Position numbers and translations under genes: made by a program | Notes under the pieces: model-generated | Database searches by the model: none | Seen by the model: only the letters and a program-made list of their open reading frames with translations | What the model was told of the DNA's origin: nothing | Assembly (NCBI GenBank): GCA_017406005.1 | Contig: JAFQZI010000173.1 | Location: 1-64,000 of the forward strand | Reading direction: 5' to 3' | Source of the DNA: Oscillospiraceae bacterium | Lineage (GTDB): Bacteria; Bacillota; Clostridia; Oscillospirales; Oscillospiraceae | Length of the DNA: 64,000 nt | Shown: one piece after another, positions 42,554 to 50,680 of the stretch | Layout: each line of letters begins with the position of its first letter | How positions within the stretch are numbered: position 1 is the stretch's first letter

Positions 42554-44035
42554 TCAGTGGCGGTAAGCTTCCATTGCTTGATAGATTCTGCCCATGTCCA
42601 GGCTTGCGCGCACGGCATCTGCAAGAAGCTTGTACTGCCGCTGCCGATAGGCGGAACGCGGCTCCGTAACGGAATCACGGACGGTTATGCCTTTGCGCGT
42701 TCCGAGCCAGAGGGCAAGCCGGTTGACGGCTTCCGCACTGTCAAAAATGCCGTGAAGATAGGTGCCGAAAACAAGGCCTTCCGCTGCTCCGTCTTCCCTG
42801 CCGTCGGAAAAACGGCAGAAGGGCATGGATGCGCGGGATTCCGTAGTGCCCATATGGATTTCGTATCCTTCCAGCGCTGCTCCCGCAAACGGTTTGCAGA
42901 GGGCAGAGCCGGTTACTCTGGTGCGCGTTTTCTGCTCCGTGAAAACCGTACGGCACGGGAGAAGGCCGAGACCCCGGAGTTCTCCTTCCAGTTCGATGCC
43001 CATGGGATCCTGCAGCTCTTCTCCGAGCATCTGATACCCGCCGCAGATGCCAAGGACCGGAACCCGCTGCGCGGCAAGGGCGAGGATCTCTTTCTCTAGC
43101 CCGCTTTCGCGCAGGAAGAGGAGATCGCCCATTGTGTTTTTGGTGCCCGGGAGAATGAGCAGATCCGGCCTGCCCAGCTGCTCAGGCCGGTCGGCAAAAC
43201 GAAGGCTGAGGGAGGGATGGTCACGGAGCGGGGCAAAATCGGTGAAGTTGGAAATATGCGGGAGGCGGATGACAGCAATGTCAATCTCCCCCTGTTTTTC
43301 GCGGCTGGAAAGCATCGGGGCAAGGCTGTCCTCCTCGTCAAGGTCCACCTTCAGCCAGGGGACAACGCCGAGAACCGGAACGTTTGTCAGCTCCTCGATC
43401 TGCCGGAGGCCGGGCTGCAGGAGGGAGAGATCCCCGCGGAACTTATTGATGACCAGACCGGCGAGGCGCTTCCGCTCTTCCGGCCGGAGCAGGGCAACCG
43501 TACCGTAGAGCTGGGCAAAAACGCCGCCTCGGTCGATATCCCCCGCGAGGAGGACAGGCGCATCGACAAGCTCCGCCAGCCCCATGTTGACAATATCGTC
43601 TTCCCGGAGATTGATCTCCGCGGGAGAGCCGGCGCCCTCAATCACAATGACATCATTCTCTTCCGCAAGGCTGTGATACGCCGCCAGGATGTCCGGAATC
43701 AGGGTTTTCTTTATGCGGAAATATTCCTGCGCGCTGTACTGGCCGCGGACCTCTCCATTGACGATGACCTGGCTGCCCATCTCGCTGGACGGTTTGAGGA
43801 GGATGGGGTTCATGCGCACATCGCACTCCAGGCCGGCGGCTTCCGCCTGCATGGCCTGTGCCCGGCCAAGCTCCAGCCCGTCCGGCGTGACGTAGCTGTT
43901 GAGCGCCATATTCTGGCTCTTGAACGGCGCAACGCGCAGCCCGTCCTGCAGGAAGATCCTGCAGAGGGCGGCTGTCAGAAGGCTTTTGCCCGCCCCTGAC
44001 ATCGTGCCCTGCACCATGATACATTCAGCTGCCAT
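42554..44035 (-). CDS. cbiP: Cobyric acid synthase
   Basis: The 493-residue amidotransferase adds four amides (b, d, e, g) to adenosylcobyrinate a,c-diamide. The N-terminal ATP-binding domain shows MVQGTMSGAGKSLLT at 7-21 and GAGSPAEINLREDDIVNMGLA near 135. The C-terminal glutaminase domain has Cys in GICGGYQMLG near 333 and His in YLHGIFDS near 430. AGGAGG precedes the ATG; the start overlaps the cobD stop by 11 nt. It is the last gene of the cbiF-cbiP block. Confidence 0.95.
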   Translation of the reverse strand: MAAECIMVQGTMSGAGKSLLTAALCRIFLQDGLRVAPFKSQNMALNSYVTPDGLELGRAQAMQAEAAGLECDVRMNPILLKPSSEMGSQVIVNGEVRGQYSAQEYFRIKKTLIPDILAAYHSLAEENDVIVIEGAGSPAEINLREDDIVNMGLAELVDAPVLLAGDIDRGGVFAQLYGTVALLRPEERKRLAGLVINKFRGDLSLLQPGLRQIEELTNVPVLGVVPWLKVDLDEEDSLAPMLSSREKQGEIDIAVIRLPHISNFTDFAPLRDHPSLSLRFADRPEQLGRPDLLILPGTKNTMGDLLFLRESGLEKEILALAAQRVPVLGICGGYQMLGEELQDPMGIELEGELRGLGLLPCRTVFTEQKTRTRVTGSALCKPFAGAALEGYEIHMGTTESRASMPFCRFSDGREDGAAEGLVFGTYLHGIFDSAEAVNRLALWLGTRKGITVRDSVTEPRSAYRQRQYKLLADAVRASLDMGRIYQAMEAYRH

Positions 44036-45086
44036 GAAGCACCTCCTTCAGTGCCCGGAGAAGCAGGAGATTTTCCTCCCGCGTCCGCACGGCTATACGG
44101 TACCAGCCCGGGCAAAGCCCGGGAAAATCGGAACAGTCGCGAATCAGGATACCCTTTTCCCGCAGTTTTGCGGCAAGCTGCTTCTTCTCGGTGAAAAACA
44201 GAAAGAAGTTCGCCTCACCGGGAATCACACGCAGGCCAAGCTCCGACAATTCCTTTTGCAGAAAAGGACGCTCCTCTTTCAGGAAGGCCCGTACTCGGTT
44301 TACATAATTGTTGTCCTGCAGGGCTGCAAGACTCGCCGCCTGCGCAGGAACGGAAACCGGCCAGGGCTGACCGAAAGAGCGCAGTTGCTCCGCCAGGTCT
44401 GTGCTGCCGCACAGTGCCATACCGAGGCGCAGGCCGGGCATGGCATAGAGCTTTGTAAAGGCCCGCAGAATCACAAGGTGCGGGCATGCGGAAAGCCGGC
44501 CGAGCAGAGAGCGTTTTTCCGCTTCTTCCGGGAAACCCATAAAACACTCATCCGTAACGAGCACAATATCCGTCTCCTCACAGCGGTGAAGGATGCGCGC
44601 CAGCAGATCTGCGGGGATCAGGCGCCCGGTCGGGTTATTGGGATTACAGAGAAAAACCAGATCCGTCTCCGGGGTGACGGCCCCGAGCACCGCTTCCGGG
44701 AGAGAGAAATCATCCTCTTCCCTGCAGAAGACATGGCCGATGCAGCAGCCGGAAAGAGAGAGGGCGTGTTCGTATTCCGTAAAGGTGGGAACCGGGACAA
44801 GCGCTTTTTTCGGCTTCAGCAGGAAAACCAGCCGGAATATCAGGTCAGCCGCACCGTTGCCGCACACGATGGCCTCGGCAGGGATGCCGTAATGGGCGGA
44901 AAGCGCCGTGCAAAGCTCTGTGCAACGCGGGTCGGGATAGCGGTCAGCAGAATCAAGTGAGGCAAGGACCGCTTCTTTTACTCCCGCCGGCAGCCCGAGC
45001 GGGCTGATGTTGGCTGAGAAATCCAGCGGGAGGAAACCGGATTCTCTCTGAAATTCTGCCCAGTCGCCTCCGTGGAACCGATTCAT
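44025..45086 (-). CDS. cobD: L-threonine-O-3-phosphate decarboxylase (CobD, PLP enzyme)
   Basis: The 353-residue fold-type I PLP protein is related to histidinol-phosphate aminotransferase. It starts HGGD-FSANISPLG, typical of CobD, which makes aminopropanol phosphate for the nucleotide loop. FLCNPNNPTGRLIP near 150 and the PLP lysine in LRAFTKLYAMPGLRLG near 215 are clear. GGAGG precedes the ATG. Between cbiB and cbiP a CobD role is much more likely than histidine synthesis. No zinc-finger extension of the kinase-fused form is present. Confidence 0.88.
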   Translation of the reverse strand: MNRFHGGDWAEFQRESGFLPLDFSANISPLGLPAGVKEAVLASLDSADRYPDPRCTELCTALSAHYGIPAEAIVCGNGAADLIFRLVFLLKPKKALVPVPTFTEYEHALSLSGCCIGHVFCREEDDFSLPEAVLGAVTPETDLVFLCNPNNPTGRLIPADLLARILHRCEETDIVLVTDECFMGFPEEAEKRSLLGRLSACPHLVILRAFTKLYAMPGLRLGMALCGSTDLAEQLRSFGQPWPVSVPAQAASLAALQDNNYVNRVRAFLKEERPFLQKELSELGLRVIPGEANFFLFFTEKKQLAAKLREKGILIRDCSDFPGLCPGWYRIAVRTREENLLLLRALKEVLHGS

Positions 45087-45109
45087 AAAAAAAACCTCCG
45101 CGAGCTAAT

Positions 45110-45181
45110 GGTTTAGAGAATTACAAACGCTAAACGAATAAGAATGGTTTGGAGAATTACAAACAATAAACGAATAAGACA
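45110..45181. repeat. Tandem 36-bp duplication at the cbiB 3' end
   Basis: Two units, 45110-45145 and 45146-45181, both containing GAGAATTACAAAC and TAAACGAATAAG. The stop codon TAA (minus) at 45115-45113 corresponds to CAA in the gene-proximal unit, so CbiB reads on through the distal unit. Confidence 0.85.
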
Positions 45182-46117
45182 GAAAAGGGCTATACCGAGG
45201 AAGCTGCCGGTGAGCTCCATCCGGCAGGCGCGGGGAATATCTCCCGGATCGACGGGGCGGAGATCATCCCCAAGATACGGTTTCTGCTTCACCTGCCCGA
45301 AGTAGACGGCAGGGCCGCAAAGCCTCACCCCGAGCGCTCCCGCCATGACAGATTCGCACTGGGCGGAATTCGGGCTTTCATGCTTGCGGTGGTCACGCTT
45401 CCAGATCTGAAAGGCGCGTGATGCATTCTCCCCTGTCAGGGCGGCAGCCGCAATCAGAAGCAGCGCCGCAATGCGCGAGGGCAGGAAGTTGGCTACGTCA
45501 TCCAGACGGGCCGGAAAACAGCCGAAATGAAGATACCGTTCATTTTTATAGCCGAGCATGCTGTCCATGGTGTTGACGGCTTTGTAGCACAGGGAAAGTG
45601 GAGCCCCGCCGAGCAGCATGAAAGCCATGGGGGCAATCACGCCGTCCGAGAAGTTTTCGGCAACCGTTTCAACAGTGGCGCGGATCACCCCGGCACGGTC
45701 AAGCGAGCGAGTATTGCGCCCGACGATGCGGGAGACCGCCTTGCGGCTCTCCTCCAGGGTAGAAGATGTGAGCGCACGATGCACACGCATCGCCTCATCC
45801 TTCAGGTTCTTTACCGCCAGCGCCTGCGCGCACCAGATCACTTCGACCACGAAGGCAAGCGGCTGCCAGAGCCGCTGTAGGAGCCACAGGATGCCTCGGG
45901 AACAGAAAAACACCGCTGCGGGGAGAAACAGAGCGAGCAGCATACCGGCAAATTTCTCACCCGCTGCCGTCTTCGGAAACAGCCGCCTGAGAAACGCTTC
46001 CAGAAAGGAAATGGCCTTTCCCATCAGGACGACGGGATGGAGAAAGGAAAGGCTCTCCGGATCGCCGATCAGCAGGTCCAGCAGAAAGCCGAGCAGAGAG
46101 GCAGCAAGAATTCTCAT
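45113..46117 (-). CDS. cbiB: Adenosylcobinamide-phosphate synthase
   Basis: The 334-residue membrane protein joins aminopropanol phosphate to adenosylcobyric acid. Family marks: LLDLLIGDPESLSFLHPVVLMGK near residues 12-35, RDH/KHESPNSAQCESVMAGALGVRL near 260 and YKNERYLHFGCFPARLDDVANF near 195. The start at 46117 overlaps the cobC stop (ATGA). The last 12 residues come from a second copy of a 36-bp tandem duplication in which the original stop was lost in the proximal copy. Confidence 0.93.
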   Translation of the reverse strand: MRILAASLLGFLLDLLIGDPESLSFLHPVVLMGKAISFLEAFLRRLFPKTAAGEKFAGMLLALFLPAAVFFCSRGILWLLQRLWQPLAFVVEVIWCAQALAVKNLKDEAMRVHRALTSSTLEESRKAVSRIVGRNTRSLDRAGVIRATVETVAENFSDGVIAPMAFMLLGGAPLSLCYKAVNTMDSMLGYKNERYLHFGCFPARLDDVANFLPSRIAALLLIAAAALTGENASRAFQIWKRDHRKHESPNSAQCESVMAGALGVRLCGPAVYFGQVKQKPYLGDDLRPVDPGDIPRACRMELTGSFLGIALFCLIRLLFVILQTILIRLAFVIL

Positions 46118-46695
46118 ATCGTATAATCCACCTCTCCGATGACCGAAAGGGAATCCGGCCACGAATCCGCATCCAGCTGCCAGCCATGCCCGCAGACCGT
46201 CTGCCACTGATAGTATTCCCGCGGAGGCCGGCCCCATTTTTCCAGAACGGCCATCTGCGTGCCGCCATGGGCAACGACAGCCACACTCTCAAGCCCGGCG
46301 GCAAGCGCATCTTCCAGAAGACTCTCAAAATCACGGCAGACACGCTTGGAAAATGCCGCCCTGTCTTCCCCTCCAGGGCAGCGGGCAAGGCACCCGCCGT
46401 CTACCCAGGCACGGTAGAGCGGATCTTCTTCCATCTCCCACCAGGCACGCCCTTCAAAAGCGCCGAAGTCCATCTCCTGCAGAGCGGGAAGCACCGTCTG
46501 TCTGCAGAGCGGGAAAAGCAGATCCGCCGTTTCCCTTGCCCGCAGCAGAGGAGACACAGCCAGCAGATCCGGCACGAAGCCGGCCGGATGCAGCAGCTTT
46601 CTCCCGTTTTCGGAGAGTGGCGTGTCGAGAGAGCCCTGATAGCGCTTCTGCTCCCCGAGTTCGGTCAGCCCGTGGCGGATCAGAAAGATGCGCAT
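46114..46695 (-). CDS. cobC: Alpha-ribazole-phosphate phosphatase-like histidine phosphatase
   Basis: The 193-residue histidine phosphatase has the phosphohistidine site LIRHGLTE at residues 5-12, the proton donor region MDFGAFEGRAWWEM near 75, and VAHGGTQM near 140. Among cobalamin genes it is best assigned to CobC, which dephosphorylates alpha-ribazole-5-phosphate or cobalamin-5-phosphate. GGGAG precedes the ATG. It overlaps the cobU-like gene upstream by 16 nt and cbiB downstream by 4 nt. Confidence 0.87.
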   Translation of the reverse strand: MRIFLIRHGLTELGEQKRYQGSLDTPLSENGRKLLHPAGFVPDLLAVSPLLRARETADLLFPLCRQTVLPALQEMDFGAFEGRAWWEMEEDPLYRAWVDGGCLARCPGGEDRAAFSKRVCRDFESLLEDALAAGLESVAVVAHGGTQMAVLEKWGRPPREYYQWQTVCGHGWQLDADSWPDSLSVIGEVDYTI

Positions 46696-47024
46696 GGCCA
46701 GTCTCCCTTCAGCAGCTGGGGAATCCCGCAGCAGACACGGATGACCGTATCAGCACGCTGTGCCAGCGCACAGGCAAGCCGACCGGCGGCTTCCCGCTTT
46801 TCCCGTTCAGAGGCGTCGATCGGGATGACACCGCAGCCGACTTCCGTGGCTATCACGATTTCTTTTTCAGACAGCTGTTCCGCAAGCTGATCTATATTCC
46901 CGGGCTCTGCCAGTTCTTGAACATCCCAGACGGCCTTTTCCGAGAATTCCGCCTCCGAAAGGCCGATAAGCTGCCGGATGCAGTCCCGTTTTCCCGCATA
47001 CAGGGGGCCGGTCACAAAAATCAT
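46680..47024 (-). CDS. Short CobU-like protein
   Basis: The 114-residue protein begins with a P-loop-like VTGPLYAGKRD and ends with the CobU C-terminal region: IVIATEVGCGVIPIDASEREKREAAGRLACALAQRADTVIRVCCGIPQLLKG. The middle of CobU (about 60 residues, with the GMP-histidine region) is missing. Full cobU lies two genes upstream and lacks this very NEVG-type segment. It may be an accessory subunit or a specialised kinase domain. GGAGG precedes the ATG; it overlaps cobS and cobC. Confidence 0.75.
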   Translation of the reverse strand: MIFVTGPLYAGKRDCIRQLIGLSEAEFSEKAVWDVQELAEPGNIDQLAEQLSEKEIVIATEVGCGVIPIDASEREKREAAGRLACALAQRADTVIRVCCGIPQLLKGDWPCASF

Positions 47025-47782
47025 AGCATTGCCTCCGCATATTGTCCGAGGCAGAGAGCCGCGAGCATCCAGAGCTCGGCTGTCTGCACAAACCAGCCGG
47101 CAAGATCACCGGAGAGCCCGTTGAACTTCAGAACAATCCGGAACCGATAAACAGCAAACACGCCAAGTGCCGCCGGAATCATCCAGAACCCGCCGTTTCG
47201 TGCCATAACAGCACAAAGCAAAACAGACAGGACAAGGGAAAAGATGCGGACGCTTTTCCTGTCGGACGCATCCGCAAAGCTCCTGGCAAGGCCTGCTCCG
47301 GAGCGCAGAGGGAAAGCAGCAACCGCCAGAGCAGAGAGGGCACGGGAGAGGCAGAAGCTGCAGACAACCGCGACAGCCGGAAAAGAAGGGAGAACCGCCC
47401 AGAGGGCAAAATATGCAACAAAGAACATGCAAAGCCGGATCACCGCGAAGGCGCCCATATGCGGATCTTTCAGGATCTTCTGCCTGGTTTCCACATCCCC
47501 GTGACTTGCAAGGGCATCCCAGGTGTCGGCATACCCGTCGAGGTGGATGCCGCCGGAGAGCATCACCGGGAAGAGGCAGAGCCCCGCACCCTGCAGGAGA
47601 GACGGCAGGTTCATCCAGGCACAGAGCCTGACCCAGAGGACACATGCAAGCCCGATGACTGCCCCGACCAGAGGGAAGGCGCAGAGAGTGAAACGCATGT
47701 TTCGCGCGTTCCACTGCACCTGAGGCACGGGGATCGCGGAGAACATGGAGAAGGCAATTAAGATTGGCGCCAGGATGATCAT
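47021..47782 (-). CDS. cobS: Adenosylcobinamide-GDP ribazoletransferase (cobalamin-5-phosphate synthase)
   Basis: The 253-residue membrane protein has about six helices. Family signatures FSMFSAIPVPQVQWN near residue 12, LCLFPVMLSGGIHLDGYADTWDALASHG near residues 68-95 (Asp residues coordinate magnesium) and DPHMGAFAVI near 105. It attaches the lower ligand base in the last assembly step. AAAGGA precedes the ATG. It overlaps cobU upstream and the short cobU-like gene downstream by 4 nt each. Confidence 0.93.
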   Translation of the reverse strand: MIILAPILIAFSMFSAIPVPQVQWNARNMRFTLCAFPLVGAVIGLACVLWVRLCAWMNLPSLLQGAGLCLFPVMLSGGIHLDGYADTWDALASHGDVETRQKILKDPHMGAFAVIRLCMFFVAYFALWAVLPSFPAVAVVCSFCLSRALSALAVAAFPLRSGAGLARSFADASDRKSVRIFSLVLSVLLCAVMARNGGFWMIPAALGVFAVYRFRIVLKFNGLSGDLAGWFVQTAELWMLAALCLGQYAEAML

Positions 47783-48291
47783 GGGATGCTTCCTTTCAAG
47801 ATGTTTGGCAGAGAGGCGATGACTTCTATTACGAGATCGGCGGAGGTGGCGAGGGCGTTATTCAGCGCAGCGAGCTGCTGCAGAAAGAGAAGGGTTCCCC
47901 CTTCATAATCCGCTCCGCCGGAAAACAGTTCCCCCGTCACAATGGTGAGATTGGTGCAGCGGGAAGAGAGGTCTTCCAGCTCGGATAACAGATTTTCCGT
48001 CCCCCTGCCTCGGGAAGAAAACATCTCATTGGCCACAATGTTCGGGAGATCTTCCAGCAGGACGTTGGCGTCCGGCGGAAGCGAAACCGAAGAGATATTC
48101 ACCTGGCACTCCGCGGTATCAAAGCCCTTTCCTTTCCGCATCTCCCGGTGAAAGGCAATCCGCTTCCTGTTCTCCACGCCTTCGTTCTCCATCGTGGCCA
48201 GATAGACGCGGCGGCCCGGCAGACGCTGCACAAGCTCTTCCGCAAAGCGGCTCTTGCCGCTGGATGCCCCGCCGATCACCAATGTCAGCAT
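47779..48291 (-). CDS. cobU: Adenosylcobinamide kinase / guanylyltransferase
   Basis: The 170-residue protein has Walker A GGASSGKS at residues 7-14, VYLATMENEG near 29, RIAFHREMRKGKGFDTAE near 45 (region of the GMP-linked histidine) and LLEDLPNIVANEM near 78. In place of the usual SNEVG-GIVP segment it reads VTGELFSGGADYEGGT, then ends SLPNILKG. It lies 6 nt after cobT, with no clear ribosome site, so translation is likely coupled. The unusual C-terminal half is complemented by the short CobU-like protein. Confidence 0.88.
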   Translation of the reverse strand: MLTLVIGGASSGKSRFAEELVQRLPGRRVYLATMENEGVENRKRIAFHREMRKGKGFDTAECQVNISSVSLPPDANVLLEDLPNIVANEMFSSRGRGTENLLSELEDLSSRCTNLTIVTGELFSGGADYEGGTLLFLQQLAALNNALATSADLVIEVIASLPNILKGSIP

Positions 48292-48297
48292 AATCCG

Positions 48298-49359
48298 TTA
48301 AACCTGAGGCGTATAGGCCTCAGCCCCCAGTTTCTCAAAAGTCTGTCCGCTGTGATACACCGCGAGCGCTTGATCCAGTAGCGAGAGAAGGCATACTGCT
48401 CCGCTGCCCTCTCCGAGATGCATGCCTGCATGAATCGGTGCTTCCAGGCCGAGGGCTTCCAGCAAAGCGCGGCCCGCCGGCTCGGAAGAGACATGGCTTG
48501 CAAGCATCCCTGCCCGAACACACGGGTTGAGGCGCTGCGCACAGAGCGCAGCCACAGCGGAAATCATCCCGTCGATCACAACAGGGATACGGTAATACCC
48601 TGCCCCGAGGAAGGCGCCGCACATCCCGGCCAGATCAAACCCGCCAACTTTGACAAGGACATCCAGCGGATCCGCAGGATCGGGACGGTTCGTCTCCAGC
48701 GCTGAACGCACAGCTTTCTTTTTCCGTTCCAGCCCGGCTCCGGAAAGCCCTGCCCCCCTGCCGACGATGCTCTCCGGATCCAGATGCAGAAGAGCTGCCG
48801 TAACGGCAGAGGCCGTCGTCGTGTTTGCAATGCCCATTTCTCCGACTGCGACAAGCTGTACGCCCTGCCCGGCAAGTTCCCGCACAAGATCGGCACCGTA
48901 AGCAATCGCAAGCCTGCATTGCTCCGGCGTCATGGCAGGCCCCCTGCTGATATCCGCTGTGCCGTTCCCGATGCGCCGGTTCAGCACACCCTGAACGGGA
49001 GGAAAATCGCGAATCCCCATATCGACGGGGATCACTTCACAGCGTGCAAGCTTTGCCATCGGGTTGACCGTGCTGGTGCCTCTCGCAAGGGCGGACGCCA
49101 CCTTTCTCGTTACCTCACAGGATGTCTGCGCCACGCCCTGCACAATCACTCCGTTGTCCGCACAGAAAACCAGCAGAGCTCTTCTGTCCAGCCGGACATC
49201 CGGATTCCCGGTCAGGGCGGCAATGCGGACCACATCCTCCTCGAGCAGGCCGAGGCTCCCCAGCGGCTTGGCAATGCTGTCCCACTGCCGTCCGGCTGAA
49301 TCTGCTGCCTCTGAATCGACAGAGACAGGGGTTGTAATCAGTTCTTCAACGGTGAGCAT
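48298..49359 (-). CDS. cobT: Nicotinate-nucleotide-dimethylbenzimidazole phosphoribosyltransferase
   Basis: The 353-residue enzyme activates the lower-ligand base as alpha-ribazole phosphate. Signs: KPLGSLGLLEE near residue 30, VGEMGIANTTTASAVTAALL near 175, VGRGAGLSGAGLERK near 203 and the catalytic glutamate in GMHLGEGSGAVCLL near 317. The start at 49359 (MLTVEELI) lies inside the cbiA end (14-nt overlap); upstream in-frame codons are cbiA sequence. Its length equals typical CobT. Confidence 0.95.
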   Translation of the reverse strand: MLTVEELITTPVSVDSEAADSAGRQWDSIAKPLGSLGLLEEDVVRIAALTGNPDVRLDRRALLVFCADNGVIVQGVAQTSCEVTRKVASALARGTSTVNPMAKLARCEVIPVDMGIRDFPPVQGVLNRRIGNGTADISRGPAMTPEQCRLAIAYGADLVRELAGQGVQLVAVGEMGIANTTTASAVTAALLHLDPESIVGRGAGLSGAGLERKKKAVRSALETNRPDPADPLDVLVKVGGFDLAGMCGAFLGAGYYRIPVVIDGMISAVAALCAQRLNPCVRAGMLASHVSSEPAGRALLEALGLEAPIHAGMHLGEGSGAVCLLSLLDQALAVYHSGQTFEKLGAEAYTPQV

Positions 49360-50680
49360 GGCCGATGCAGGCTTCCGCAAAGCGCTTTGCCAGCGGAAGC
49401 TCCCCTCCCAAATGAAGATGCGGAAATGCGGCATAAAGGGATTTGCCCGTATAGCCGCATCGCCAGGTTTTTCCGTTCGGTTTCTCGACGCGAAGGTCGG
49501 AACCGTTTTCCGTGCAGTCCCAGTAATGGAACTCGTGGGCGGGGACGGATTCTCCCCTCCGGAACAGCAGAGAGTCCTCCTCCGCAACCAGCCACTGATA
49601 TCCGAAACGCTGCAGCCTGTCCGTCCGGAAGCCCGCTCCGGGGAGACAGGCGCACATAGGGCAGCTTTCCTTCCGTTCGTTTTCCAGCGTCTGCTGCAGG
49701 TACAGAAATCCGCCGCATTCCGCGACCGTCGGCAGGCCGCTGTTTACAGCCTGGCGAATGCTCTGCCGCATGGAGGAATTCGCGGACAGGCGGTCGGCAT
49801 AGAGCTCCGGATATCCGCCGCAGAGATAGAGACCGTCAGCGCCTTCGGGTATTGTAGAATCGCGCAGAGGACTGAAAAAGGCAAGCTTCGCACCGGCATC
49901 TTCCAGCGCTTCCAGGCTGTCGGCATAGAAGAAACAAAAGGCTTCATCTTTCGCCACGGCGATGGTACAGGCCTGCTCGGCTTTTTTCTTTTCCGGCTTT
50001 TCCGCGACACAGGGGGAAGCCAGATTCACCAGGGCATCTAGATCCACCGTGAGCTCCATCTGAGCGGAGAGCATCGCAAAACGCCCGGAAAGGTCTTCGA
50101 TTTCCCCTGCCGTAAGAAGCCCGAGATAGCGGCTTTCCAGCACAGCCTCGTCCATCGGAGGCAGGAATCCCAGAACCGGCAGGCCGGTTTCCCGTTCCAG
50201 AACAGGCGTCAGAGATGCCGCCAGAGATTCTTTACATCCGTTGAGAAGGATCCCGGCGAGGCGGCTTTTCGGACGAAACGCCGTCAGACCTTTGATCTGT
50301 GCAGCGAGGGTCAGCATGCTCCCCTGCGGCCTGACAACCAGGACGGCAGGAAATTGCAGCACATCGGCAAGGGCATAAGCGCTCGCCTCGTCTGTGCCGC
50401 TGAGGCCGTCATAATATCCCATGGCCCCTTCCAGAACGACAAACTCTCCACCGTGAAGCGCCACAGAGGAACGCACGGCATCTTTCCCTTGGAGGAACAG
50501 ATCCAGATTCCGGGAGGGTACGCCCAGAACCTCGGAGTGAAACATCGGATCGATATAATCCGGCCCGCACTTGAAAGCGTGCACATCTATGCCCCGCTTT
50601 TTCAGAGCCGCAAGCAGCGAACAAGTGACGACCGTCTTCCCCGCTCCGCTGTGCATGGCAGTAATCAGAATCTGCTTCAT
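49346..50680 (-). CDS. cbiA: Cobyrinic acid a,c-diamide synthase
   Basis: The 444-residue ATP- and glutamine-dependent amidotransferase amidates the a and c side chains. N-terminal ATP domain: TAMHSGAGKTVVTCSLL at 8-24, KCGPDYIDPMFH near 38 and LEGAMGYYDG near 83. C-terminal glutaminase: YLCGGYPELY near 280 and the nucleophile Cys in VAECGGFLYLQQ near 320. GGGAAAA precedes the ATG; its start overlaps the cbiET stop. Confidence 0.95.
   Translation of the reverse strand: MKQILITAMHSGAGKTVVTCSLLAALKKRGIDVHAFKCGPDYIDPMFHSEVLGVPSRNLDLFLQGKDAVRSSVALHGGEFVVLEGAMGYYDGLSGTDEASAYALADVLQFPAVLVVRPQGSMLTLAAQIKGLTAFRPKSRLAGILLNGCKESLAASLTPVLERETGLPVLGFLPPMDEAVLESRYLGLLTAGEIEDLSGRFAMLSAQMELTVDLDALVNLASPCVAEKPEKKKAEQACTIAVAKDEAFCFFYADSLEALEDAGAKLAFFSPLRDSTIPEGADGLYLCGGYPELYADRLSANSSMRQSIRQAVNSGLPTVAECGGFLYLQQTLENERKESCPMCACLPGAGFRTDRLQRFGYQWLVAEEDSLLFRRGESVPAHEFHYWDCTENGSDLRVEKPNGKTWRCGYTGKSLYAAFPHLHLGGELPLAKRFAEACIGHAHR

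Noticed and set aside
49359..49587. N-terminal extension of CobT
   Set aside because: These codons are cbiA sequence read out of frame; CobT homology starts at MLTVEELI.
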